In this document: positions 6,995-14,737 of the stretch, piece after piece | Position numbering within the stretch: position 1 is the stretch's first letter | Layout: each line of letters opens with the position of its first letter | Assembly (NCBI GenBank): GCA_050249455.1 | Contig: JBFWQM010000021.1 | Location: 1 to 35,823, forward strand | Length of the DNA: 35,823 nt | Source: JBFWQM01 sp050249455 | GTDB taxonomy: Bacteria; Pseudomonadota; Alphaproteobacteria; MPNO01; VGEU01 | Reading direction: 5' to 3' | Program-made: the position numbers and the translations under genes | The notes under the pieces: generated by a model | Told to the model about the DNA's origin: nothing | What the model saw: the letters and a program-made list of their open reading frames with translations, nothing else | Database searches by the model: none

Positions 6995-8005
6995 ATGGCC
7001 GTGCCGCTAGCGCTCTGCCTTCTCGGCACTTCGGCGCAGGCTGACGGCGGTTACCGACTCGGTCATGGCCTCGACGTCGGTCCATTCAACATTGCGGGCT
7101 ACAGCAACCTCGTCGTAGAGGCGCCTCGCAGCCGCCCGAAGTCGTTACAGATCGACGACTTCAGCTTGTTCGTGACCGGCCATGTGGGCCGACTGTTCAA
7201 CCCATTCGTCGAAGCCGAGTTCACCGGCTTCGACCTTGTCCGTTGGGACGGCGAAAGCGGGGCCGACCGCAACGGCGACCTCGTTCTCGAGCGCCTCTAC
7301 AACGACTTCAGCATCGACGAGACCTTCACTGTCAGGCTCGGCAAGATGCTGACCCCTGTCGGCCAGTGGAACGAGATCCATGCCGCACCTCTTGTGCTCA
7401 CGGCAGTCCGTCCCGCGGTGACCCATCGCAACTTCAGCGAATACGCCACCGGCATCGCCGCGCTTTACAGCGATCCGTTCGCGCGCAACCCCGACGTACA
7501 GGTGTACTGGCAGCCCGAGGGCGAATTTTTCGAGCGTTCGCGCGAGCTCGCCGCTCACCGCTACGAGACCGTAGCCGGCATTCACGTGAGCATGCCATTC
7601 GGCCTGCTCGACAACGTCGGAGCATCGTTCCAGTACGGAAGTGGCGACAACGGCATCGACCAAACCCTGTTCGGATTCGACTTCCGCGTCACCATGGGCC
7701 GGCTGACGTTACAAGGTGAAACGACCGCATCGCAAATCTCCAACCCCGGCAGCGCCCATGTCCGCAACGTCGAATGGGGCGGTTATGCTGCGGCGTCTTA
7801 TACGCTGAATGCGCAGTGGTCGATTCACGTCTGGTACGAGGCATTCGCCGATCGGACGAACCGGACCGCGGCGCAGGACATGCTGGTCGGGTTCGGCTAT
7901 CGCGTCGCGCCGGCGTCCGAGCTCCGGCTCGAGTACCTGGAAAACTTCGGCGGCGCACCGGTGAACCCATCCGGTTTTTTCGCCTCCTGGTCGGTTCTAT
8001 TCTAG
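6995..8005 (+). CDS. Porin-like outer-membrane beta-barrel protein
   Basis: A 336-residue exported protein ending in SWSVLF, with the terminal Phe typical of outer-membrane barrels. Alternating amphipathic strands run through the protein, for example FNPFVEAEFTGFDLV, FTVRLGKMLTPVGQWNE and ELRLEYLENFGG, as in porin and phosphate-selective-porin-like proteins. The N-terminus from ATG 6995 (MAVPLALCLLGTSAQA) is a hydrophobic core with signal-peptidase site but no basic n-region, so the real start may be upstream near the AGGAG at 6935. It lies between a response regulator and a PstS-like gene, 3 bases before the latter. The exact family is not recognised; an outer-membrane channel or sensor accessory role is inferred. 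Confidence 0.8.
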   Translation: MAVPLALCLLGTSAQADGGYRLGHGLDVGPFNIAGYSNLVVEAPRSRPKSLQIDDFSLFVTGHVGRLFNPFVEAEFTGFDLVRWDGESGADRNGDLVLERLYNDFSIDETFTVRLGKMLTPVGQWNEIHAAPLVLTAVRPAVTHRNFSEYATGIAALYSDPFARNPDVQVYWQPEGEFFERSRELAAHRYETVAGIHVSMPFGLLDNVGASFQYGSGDNGIDQTLFGFDFRVTMGRLTLQGETTASQISNPGSAHVRNVEWGGYAAASYTLNAQWSIHVWYEAFADRTNRTAAQDMLVGFGYRVAPASELRLEYLENFGGAPVNPSGFFASWSVLF

Positions 8006-8008
8006 GAT

Positions 8009-8443
8009 ATGTCGATCGCCCGGCTGCTATTCGCGGCACTGCTCGCATGGGCGGCCTTGCTCTCCCGGGCCGCCGGTGCAGAGGCCCTTCTCGTCATCGC
8101 CAACTCGTCGGTCCAGATACCGGCGCCAATGAAGCTCGACAAGCTGGCCGCCATCTACCTGCTGCGCATCACCACTTGGCCCGATGGCCGCCGTATCGTC
8201 CCAGTCAACCGCGAGGCCCTTAGCACGGCCCGGAAGAAATTCGCTTCCGAAGTGCTGGGCGAAGACAACGCGAGTCTAGCCGCTTATTGGAGCGAGATGC
8301 ACTACAAGGGCAAGCAGCCGCCGGTCGTGCAGGAATCCGAGCAATCGATGCTGGCTTTCGTGCAACGTGTCCCCGGAGCGATCGGCTATATCAGCGCATC
8401 GACGGCCCCCGACGGTGTGCATGTCATTGCGCACGTGCCGTGA
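8009..8443 (+). CDS. Small PstS-like periplasmic substrate-binding domain protein
   Basis: A 144-residue exported protein: signal peptide to about residue 24 (LLFAALLAWAALLSRAAGAEA), then a half-size phosphate-binding-protein-like fold. Recognisable family features are LDKLAAIYLLRITTWPDGRRIVPVNRE, AYWSEMHYKGKQPPVV, and LAFVQRVPGAIGYISAS, all matching the short PstS-like proteins commonly annotated as phosphate ABC transporter substrate-binding protein. No ABC permease or ATPase accompanies it. Instead it sits 3 bases after a porin-like gene and 24 bases before a histidine kinase, suggesting a periplasmic sensor partner. The ligand is unknown; phosphate should not be assumed. Confidence 0.82.
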   Translation: MSIARLLFAALLAWAALLSRAAGAEALLVIANSSVQIPAPMKLDKLAAIYLLRITTWPDGRRIVPVNREALSTARKKFASEVLGEDNASLAAYWSEMHYKGKQPPVVQESEQSMLAFVQRVPGAIGYISASTAPDGVHVIAHVP

Positions 8444-8467
8444 TCGTGGCCGACAGAGATTGAACCG

Positions 8468-10312
8468 GTGATCCGCGGCCTCACCAGGACAATTCCCGGG
8501 CGCATCCTCGTCGCGCTGTTGAGCATCTATATCTCGACCTATATCGCGACGGCGCTGGTGGTCTATTCCGGTGTCCGCGCATCCGTTCTCGAGTCGAATG
8601 CGACGGCACTGAATCAGCTTGCCGACCTGAAGCATCGCCAGCTCGACAGCCTGATCGAGGCGAGTGCGACGAACTTGACGGCGTGGTCACGTCTCGATGT
8701 CATGAACGACCTCGTATCCGGCGACATCGATAAACGCGTCGCCGACACGCTCGATGAGCTCAAACAGCTCTATTCACTGCCCGGCGACATCTATGCGTTC
8801 GACGCAGACGACCAGCTGATCGCCGCCACAAGCGCGGCGGCAGCGACTGTCGGACTCAAGCAAATCCCGGCACAATGGCAGCTTCGCGGCAATGCACTGA
8901 AGCTCCTCGCAAAGCAGCGCGACCCCGTTTCCGGAGATGACGTCCTGACGCTCGAAATCCCCGTATTCGGCCGATTCGATCGCGATTTCCGGATCGGTAC
9001 ACTCGTGCTGACCAACCCGTGGAACGCCATCCAGGCCTTGCTGTTCTCGCCTGGCGGCGGATCAATCCTGCTCGAACCGGGCTCGCCGGCGCGGGTGCTC
9101 GCTGCGGACCCTCCGAACATCGTGGGCCGCATCAATCTCGACCGGATCGATTTCGACGTGGCAACTGACGGGAGCGTGGTGGGTCGATCTCTGGCGCGCG
9201 CCGGACCAATCGCCGACTGGACCGTGTTGACGCTGCAGGGGGCGACTGCCGCCAATCGATTGTTGCAGTCGGTCGCACTTGAGCTGGCGCTGCTGGGAAT
9301 CTTCCTGGCCGTGCCGATCGTCTTTCTCGGTCGCTGGCTGTCGCGACGGCTAACTGCACCGATTGCGGACCTGACACGGGTAATGGGCGCGATTGCCGAT
9401 ACGGACAGGCTGGACGCGCGTGCGCCTGTTCCGGATTGCGCAGAGCTGGGCTCGCTCGCACGGTCATTCAATCGCATGACCGACAACCTGGAGCGTGCAA
9501 CCGACGAACGCGAAGCGCTCCTGCACGATCTCTCCGTATTGAACCAGGGCTTGGAGGCAAAGATCGCCGCGCGCACGGCGGAGCTGGAAGCGGCGATCCG
9601 CGCCCAGCGGCGCCTCATTGGCGATATCTCCCACGAGATCAAATCGCCTCTGGCGCGGCTCAGCATCGCGCTCGGTCTCGCGCGACGCGCGACGCCGGAA
9701 GACCGTCCGAGGCAGCACGAGCGCATCGAAAAGGAGATCGAATCAATCGCCGCGCTGGCCAGCGAGCTGTTGACCCTCGCGCGCCTCGAAGGCGCGGCGC
9801 CCCCTCCGCCTTTCGCGCTGCTCGATCTGCGCGAACTTGTCGACCGGGTGCTTGCCGACGCAGCCTATGAAGCACCCTCTCGGTCTGGTGACCTGTCGTT
9901 CGCCCGGCCGGCCGACAAGGTGGTCGTGTCCGGCAACGCGGAGCTGCTTTGCCGCGCGATTGAGAACATCGTGCGCAACGCCATCTTCTACACAACGCCG
10001 GGCACCGAAGTGAAAATCATTCTTGGTGACGGCGCCGCCGGCCGCATGAAACTTACCGTGGCCGACCGCGGACCCGGCGTGCCCCAGGCATCGCACGCAC
10101 ACCTGTTCGAGCCATTCTATCGGGTGGACGAAGCCCGCGCGCGCGAGACCGGCGGTTCGGGTGTCGGTCTCGCCATCTGCGAACGTGTCGTCCATCTCCA
10201 CGCCGGCACGATCCGAGCGCGGGACAATCGGCCGAGCGGGCTCGTGGTCGAAATCGAGCTGCCCGCGTCGAATCCGCTGCAAGGGGGCGACACCGCACCC
10301 GGGCAGCCCTAA
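8468..10312 (+). CDS. Membrane sensor histidine kinase (HAMP, HisKA, HATPase)
   Basis: Inner-membrane two-component sensor, 614 residues, starting at GTG 8468. TM1 lies at about residues 12-34, with a long periplasmic sensing domain of Cache-like character (QLADLKHRQLDSLIEASATN, then DIYAFDADDQLIAATSAA) to about residue 262. TM2 is at about 265-290, and a HAMP linker follows. The phospho-acceptor His389 is in SHEIKSPLARL. ATP-binding boxes are NIVRNAIFY (N), DRGPGVP (G1), LFEPFYRVD (F) and GGSGVGLAI (G2). The gene is fourth in the set regulator, porin, PstS-like, kinase; the likely partner is the regulator at 6176. The sensing domain may read the PstS-like protein or its ligand. The T_hemolysin-family gene begins 91 bases after its stop. 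Confidence 0.94.
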   Translation: MIRGLTRTIPGRILVALLSIYISTYIATALVVYSGVRASVLESNATALNQLADLKHRQLDSLIEASATNLTAWSRLDVMNDLVSGDIDKRVADTLDELKQLYSLPGDIYAFDADDQLIAATSAAAATVGLKQIPAQWQLRGNALKLLAKQRDPVSGDDVLTLEIPVFGRFDRDFRIGTLVLTNPWNAIQALLFSPGGGSILLEPGSPARVLAADPPNIVGRINLDRIDFDVATDGSVVGRSLARAGPIADWTVLTLQGATAANRLLQSVALELALLGIFLAVPIVFLGRWLSRRLTAPIADLTRVMGAIADTDRLDARAPVPDCAELGSLARSFNRMTDNLERATDEREALLHDLSVLNQGLEAKIAARTAELEAAIRAQRRLIGDISHEIKSPLARLSIALGLARRATPEDRPRQHERIEKEIESIAALASELLTLARLEGAAPPPPFALLDLRELVDRVLADAAYEAPSRSGDLSFARPADKVVVSGNAELLCRAIENIVRNAIFYTTPGTEVKIILGDGAAGRMKLTVADRGPGVPQASHAHLFEPFYRVDEARARETGGSGVGLAICERVVHLHAGTIRARDNRPSGLVVEIELPASNPLQGGDTAPGQP

Positions 10313-10403
10313 CAAACCACGTTTCGCCGGTCTCTCTCCACACAACTCGACGTGTGCCTCCCCTAGGCTACCGAAATCCGGCTGCTTGAAGGAGTGAGGA
10401 TCG

Positions 10404-11081
10404 ATGCCGTTCCATAGCTGCCCCGATGGGTCGTTCGCGGAAAGGTTCCGGCCACCGATCGAAGCCGTACGATCGATGCGGCCGCGTCCCGATGCCGGCA
10501 GGGCGCCGCTTCCAATCGTGCGGATACCGCTGCATCATCCGCTCCGCACCAAGGCGGAAGCCTGCATACGCGCAGTCTACGCCAGCGCCTTCGACGCATA
10601 CGACGTGGCGCTGGCGCCGCTTTTGGTCGCCTACGTCGGTGATGGCGGACAAATTCACTGCGCCGCCGGCATACGCACCGCCGCAGACGGATTCTTTTCG
10701 GAAAACTACCTCGACGCCCCAATCGAGCGAATCCTGGAACGATCTTCCTGGAAGAGCGTCGACCGGAGATCGATCGTCGAGGTTTCGACGCTGGCAAGCA
10801 CAAGCGCGCGGCTGTCACCGCCTTTCGTGCAGCAAATCGCCAGGTTCGGCAGGGCGGCGGGCTTTGAATGGTCAATCTTCACCGCCACCGCACGGTTGCG
10901 CCGTCTGCTCAGCGGTCTGGGAATTCCTGTCGTGACACTCGCCGTCGCAGAGCGTTCGCGGGTCGCGGAGCCGGAGCGTTGGGGCGACTACTATATGCAT
11001 GCGCCGCATGTGTGTGCCGTCGCCCGCCAATGGCTGGAGCGCAGCGCGGCCACTGACCGAAGCGCCCTGCCCCGTGGATGA
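10404..11081 (+). CDS. Thermostable-hemolysin (T_hemolysin) family protein; probable acyltransferase-like enzyme
   Basis: A 225-residue protein of the family named after Vibrio delta-VPH thermostable hemolysin. Matching features as I know the family: FFSENYLDAPIE, then IVEVSTLASTSA, then GFEWSIFTATARLRRLLSGL, and WGDYYMHAPHVCA. There is no signal peptide or membrane segment. The name is probably misleading: as I recall, the fold relates to the GNAT/LuxI-type acyl transferases, but I could not check this. A good ribosome site (GGAGTGAGGA) precedes ATG 10404. It is the first gene of a six-gene cassette and overlaps the ligase start by 8 bases, so it is likely translated together with an enzyme that activates a carboxylic acid. 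Membrane lysis should not be assumed. Confidence 0.85.
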   Translation: MPFHSCPDGSFAERFRPPIEAVRSMRPRPDAGRAPLPIVRIPLHHPLRTKAEACIRAVYASAFDAYDVALAPLLVAYVGDGGQIHCAAGIRTAADGFFSENYLDAPIERILERSSWKSVDRRSIVEVSTLASTSARLSPPFVQQIARFGRAAGFEWSIFTATARLRRLLSGLGIPVVTLAVAERSRVAEPERWGDYYMHAPHVCAVARQWLERSAATDRSALPRG

Positions 11082-12537
11082 TCTCCAAGCGGCCCTCGCC
11101 AGGCGCGCCGCGAGTGGCAGCACGCGCACGGCGTTCGACGACGGCGCCGTCACGCTGACCTATCGTACGCTGGGTCGTCGCGTCGCCGCCGCTTCGGAGC
11201 GGCTGAGCCGCAATCTCCCGGGCGGTTCGGTCGTCGGGCTTTACGGCGAGCCGGATGCCGATTGGGTCGTCGGGCAGCTCGCCGGCTGGCACGCCGGCAT
11301 GACCGTCGTGCCGTTGCCGACCTTCTTCCGTCCGGCCCAGCTTCGTCACGTGATCCGCGATGCGCGCGTTTCGCACTTACTCGCGACCGCCGATGCGGCA
11401 CATGCCGCCGCGGCGCTGGGCGTGCCATTCAACACGATTGATGAGCAGGAGACGGCGCCATTCGTTCCCAATGGCGCGTCATACCGCCAGATCGTCTACA
11501 CCTCGGGCAGCACCGGGGCGCCGAAAGGCGTGGTACTGGGGCCATCACAGCTTATGTGGAGCGCGCGGTCGCTCGCGCAGACCATTGGCGCGAGCGACGG
11601 CGATACCTATCTGTCGGTCCTGCCGCTGGCTGTCCTGCTTGAGACGATTTGCGCCGTGGTTATCCCGATCCTGGTGGGCGCACCGGTCCGGCTGGAGCCG
11701 GCCCTGGCGGGCCGCTTCGGAGTCGGCGACGGCCAGGCGCTTGCCGACGCAGTCAATACGCATCGGCCCACCTGCATGGTCCTGGTGCCTGACCTTCTCG
11801 CATCCTGGATCGCGGCGCTGAAGCGCGCCAAATCACGCGCCCCCGACAGCCTTCGCTTTGTCGCCGTGGGTGGCGCGCCCCTGTCGCCGCAATTGGCGGA
11901 TGAGGCCTGGCGCCGCGGTGTGCCCGTACACGAAGGATACGGCCTCTCGGAATGCGGCTCGGTCGTCGCGCTGAATCGGCTGGGGGAGCGCCGCGCCGGG
12001 ACCGTCGGGCGACCTCTGCCTGGCCTGGACGTCTCGATCGACGAAGGTGAGATCGTCGTGCGCGGCCCGCCGGTCATGGAGCGCTATGTGTGCGGTGCGC
12101 CAGCGGCCGGGTTCTGGCGCACCGGAGATCTCGGTGCAATCGGAGACGACGGCGTGCTGACGGTGCATGGCCGGCTCGACAACGTGATCGTAACGCCGAT
12201 CGGGCGTAACATCAGCCCGGAGTGGATCGAGACGTTGATCGCCGACGATGCGCGGGTCGGAAGTTGCGTCGTCGCGCACTTCGAAGGTCCGCATCTTACC
12301 GCCATCATCGTTCCTGCGGCAGGTGTCGAGCACTGGTTTGCCACCGCGACGGCCGACGACCTCGCCGCGCTGATCGCCACCGCCTGCATCGACGTCCCGG
12401 AATACGCCCTGCCCCGACAGGTAGCGGTCGTCTCATCTTGCGACGTGGCGCCGACGGCGAGCGATCGGCGCCGGGCGGTCCTCGACGCCTATGCAGCCAT
12501 GCCGCCTTGCGCCGCGACGGACGCCGGAGATCTCTGA
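11074..12537 (+). CDS. AMP-dependent synthetase/ligase (ANL superfamily), cassette gene 2
   Basis: Adenylate-forming enzyme of 487 residues, expected to activate a carboxylic acid. The P-loop core is YTSGSTGAPKG at residues 142-152. Further motifs are GYGLSECGSVVALN (A5) and WRTGDLGAIGDDGVLTVHGRLDNVIVTPIGRNISPEWIE (A7-A8). The start is GTG 11074, overlapping the previous stop by 8 bases; the frame is open further upstream but would overlap the hemolysin-family gene more deeply. The usual C-terminal A10 motif with its catalytic Lys (PxTxxGK) is replaced by VAPTASDRRRAVLDAY, without Lys. That may reduce or redirect adenylation, or be a trait of this subfamily. The stop overlaps the next start (TGATG). 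Confidence 0.93.
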   Translation: MDDLQAALARRAASGSTRTAFDDGAVTLTYRTLGRRVAAASERLSRNLPGGSVVGLYGEPDADWVVGQLAGWHAGMTVVPLPTFFRPAQLRHVIRDARVSHLLATADAAHAAAALGVPFNTIDEQETAPFVPNGASYRQIVYTSGSTGAPKGVVLGPSQLMWSARSLAQTIGASDGDTYLSVLPLAVLLETICAVVIPILVGAPVRLEPALAGRFGVGDGQALADAVNTHRPTCMVLVPDLLASWIAALKRAKSRAPDSLRFVAVGGAPLSPQLADEAWRRGVPVHEGYGLSECGSVVALNRLGERRAGTVGRPLPGLDVSIDEGEIVVRGPPVMERYVCGAPAAGFWRTGDLGAIGDDGVLTVHGRLDNVIVTPIGRNISPEWIETLIADDARVGSCVVAHFEGPHLTAIIVPAAGVEHWFATATADDLAALIATACIDVPEYALPRQVAVVSSCDVAPTASDRRRAVLDAYAAMPPCAATDAGDL

Positions 12538-13199
12538 TGCCGCATCTCTACGATCGCCTACTGGTCGAAACCGAACCGGCGCGCGCCGATTTCCTGTCTA
12601 TCCCGATCATCAAGCGTGCCATCGCCGGAGAGATCCCGCGTGAGCTCTACCTCGACTTTCTCGGTCAGGCATACCACCACGTCCGTCACACCTGCCCGCT
12701 ACTGGCGCTCGCCGCGGCAAGAACGGACGACGCGGTCTACAGCAGCGCGCTCTTCCGCTACATCGGCGAAGAGGTCGGGCACGAGTCATGGATTCTGTCC
12801 GACATGGCCGCACTGTCCGACGGCGCGCAATCCCCGCCGCCGCCGCGCCAGCCCTGCCGAAGCATGATCGCCTACGCCTACTATTCGATTGAGCGGATCA
12901 GTCCCTATGCACTCCTCGGCATGGTCCATGTATTGGAAGGCATATCGGCCGCGCTGGCGCTGAACGTGGCAGCCGCTCTGCGTCGAACGATCAATCCGGC
13001 CGGCGGCGGCGGATTTCTCTACCTATCCTCGCACGGCGCACTCGACCTGGAACACACGGTCTTTTTCACGGAACTCGTCAATCGGCTCGATAACCCGGTC
13101 GCCGGCGAAGCCATCATCGACTGCGCGAACATGGTCTATTGGCTTTACGGCAACGTCTTCCGCGACATCGGACAATCCATGTCGGAGACGCGACCATGA
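12537..13199 (+). CDS. Haem-oxygenase-like diiron oxidase (TenA/UndA-like), cassette gene 3
   Basis: A 220-residue all-helical protein of the haem-oxygenase-like superfamily, often mislabelled TenA-family regulator and now known to include diiron oxidases such as UndA. The ligand pattern is present: E79-x-x-H82 (EEVGHE), E134 in HVLEG, and H166-x3-D170-x2-H173 in SSHGALDLEH. This set and its spacing match the iron site of UndA-type oxidases, supporting oxidative chemistry on an acyl or amino-acid substrate rather than thiamin salvage. ATG 12537 overlaps the preceding stop, and its own stop overlaps the SDR start (ATGA), so the genes are translationally coupled. Substrate unknown. Confidence 0.87.
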   Translation: MPHLYDRLLVETEPARADFLSIPIIKRAIAGEIPRELYLDFLGQAYHHVRHTCPLLALAAARTDDAVYSSALFRYIGEEVGHESWILSDMAALSDGAQSPPPPRQPCRSMIAYAYYSIERISPYALLGMVHVLEGISAALALNVAAALRRTINPAGGGGFLYLSSHGALDLEHTVFFTELVNRLDNPVAGEAIIDCANMVYWLYGNVFRDIGQSMSETRP

Positions 13200-14056
13200 A
13201 GCTCGCCGGCAGGACAGCCCTGATCACCGGCGCAGGTTCCGGCATCGGCCGTGCTGCGGCGATCGAGGCCGCACGCCGCGGCATGACCGTGGCACTGCTG
13301 GGCCGGCGGATCGAACGATTGCGCGAAACGCAGCGGGCAATCGGCAACGGAGTCGACCATCTGGTGATCCAGGCTGACGTGACCGACCCCACGGCACGCA
13401 GGGCTGTGCGCAATCAGGTCGCGGTGCGTTGGGGGCACCTCGATGTTCTGGTCAATTGCGCGGGAATTGTCGACGCGGGGCCGCTGAACGAGATCGATGA
13501 TGCCGCCTTGACCCGGTTGGTGGCTACGAACGTCGTCGCACCGCTGGCCCTGACCCGTGAGTTGTGCCCTTTGCTGCGCGCCGCATCGCCGTCGCGCGTC
13601 GTAAACGTCGGTTCGATGCTGGGCGACATCGCCTATCCGCTCTTTTCGGCCTACTCAGCGTCCAAGTTCGCACTGCGTGGCTTGTCGAACGCCCTGCGTC
13701 GCGAACTGCAAGGCTTCGACGTCGGGGTCACGCTTGTTTCGCCCCGGGGCGCGCAAACCGAAACGACCGCCGCGATCGCCCGTTTCATCGAGCCCATGGG
13801 GATGACGCTCGACGAGCCCGGCGAAATTGCCCACCAGCTGTGGAATGCGGTGGAACGCGGGCGCGACAACGCCTACCCCGGCCTACGCGAGCGCCTATAC
13901 GTGCTGATCGAGCGGCTGTTCCCGGCGATCATCGACAATGCGCTCTCCGTTCAGATGGCGACCAGCGGACTTTCGCATTTCATCCAGCAGTCTGCCCAGT
14001 ACGAACCGCTGGCGATGCCGGCGAGTGAGCCTTCCAATGTTAGGAACCAGCCATGA
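13196..14056 (+). CDS. Short-chain dehydrogenase/reductase, cassette gene 4
   Basis: NAD(P)-dependent oxidoreductase of 286 residues. The Rossmann motif is TGAGSGIG at residues 10-17, with LLGRR following beta-2 (Arg residues suggest NADP preference), NCAG after beta-4, and catalytic Ser (NVGSM) with Y-S-A-S-K. The sequence after the core is longer than in simple classical SDRs and contains a C-terminal extension with a hydrophobic stretch (LYVLIERLFPAIIDNALSV), which may hold a lipid-like substrate or touch the membrane. The overlaps on both sides are 4-base ATGA junctions. It probably oxidises or reduces the product of the diiron enzyme. Confidence 0.93.
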   Translation: MKLAGRTALITGAGSGIGRAAAIEAARRGMTVALLGRRIERLRETQRAIGNGVDHLVIQADVTDPTARRAVRNQVAVRWGHLDVLVNCAGIVDAGPLNEIDDAALTRLVATNVVAPLALTRELCPLLRAASPSRVVNVGSMLGDIAYPLFSAYSASKFALRGLSNALRRELQGFDVGVTLVSPRGAQTETTAAIARFIEPMGMTLDEPGEIAHQLWNAVERGRDNAYPGLRERLYVLIERLFPAIIDNALSVQMATSGLSHFIQQSAQYEPLAMPASEPSNVRNQP

Positions 14057-14733
14057 TCCGAAAGACGAGAGTCTTGACCGCCGTCGCCCTTGCGTTCGCG
14101 ATGTTCGCCGGAACCACGATAGCGAATGCGGTCGAGCCGGGCTCGATGCCGAGTGAAGTCCTCACCCTGGCCCGCGAATGGGCACGCATCAACTATCAGG
14201 TCAAGGACGAAGCTGCGCAGGAAAAAGAATTCGCGACACTCGCCGCCCAGGCCGAAATCCTCGCCAACCGCTATCCCGACCGCGCCGAGCCGCTGATATG
14301 GGAGGGCGTGATCGCCAGCAGCCAAGCCCGCTTGGCAGGCGCCTTCAGCGCTCTCGGTTTCGCCAAGCATGCGCGGGACTTTCTGGTGAAGGCCGGCAGA
14401 ATCGACTTCCGCGCGCTCGGCGGCGCCGTACCGACCAGCCTTGGCGCGCTCTACCACAAGGTTCCAGGTTTCCCTCTCGGCTTCGGTGATGACGCGAAGG
14501 CCCGGGATTACTTGGAACAGGCGGTCGCAATCAGCAGGGACGGACTCGACGCCAATTATTTCTACGGCGATTTCTTGATCGAGCAGGGCCAGTATGAGAA
14601 GGCGGCGGCCGTGCTGAGGACGGCGCTGGCCGCACCGACTGACCACAGCCGACCGATCTGGGATGCGGGGCGGCGTGCCGAGATTCGTACATTGCTCGCC
14701 GTCGTCGACGGCAAGCTCGCGGCGAACCGCTAG
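14053..14733 (+). CDS. Exported TPR-like protein of unknown function, cassette gene 5
   Basis: A 226-residue protein with a signal peptide (VLTAVALAFAMFAGTTIANA) and helical repeats that look TPR-like: FATLAAQAEILANRYPDRAEPLIWEGV, ARDYLEQAVAISRDGLDANYFYGDFL and YEKAAAVLRTALAAP. The segment LGALYHKVPGFPLGFGDDAKA is distinctive and may define its own family. No catalytic motif was seen. Its start overlaps the SDR stop (ATGA), so it belongs to the same operon. A role as a periplasmic carrier or scaffold for the cassette product is only a guess. Confidence 0.8.
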   Translation: MIRKTRVLTAVALAFAMFAGTTIANAVEPGSMPSEVLTLAREWARINYQVKDEAAQEKEFATLAAQAEILANRYPDRAEPLIWEGVIASSQARLAGAFSALGFAKHARDFLVKAGRIDFRALGGAVPTSLGALYHKVPGFPLGFGDDAKARDYLEQAVAISRDGLDANYFYGDFLIEQGQYEKAAAVLRTALAAPTDHSRPIWDAGRRAEIRTLLAVVDGKLAANR

Positions 14734-14737
14734 GCTG

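Noticed and set aside
8009..8443. Calling the PstS-like protein part of a phosphate ABC importer
   Set aside because: It is half the normal PstS length and has no permease or ATPase partners; the neighbours are a porin and a kinase.
10404..11081. Treating the T_hemolysin gene as a virulence toxin
   Set aside because: No export signal, and its operon is enzymatic; the family name alone is weak evidence.
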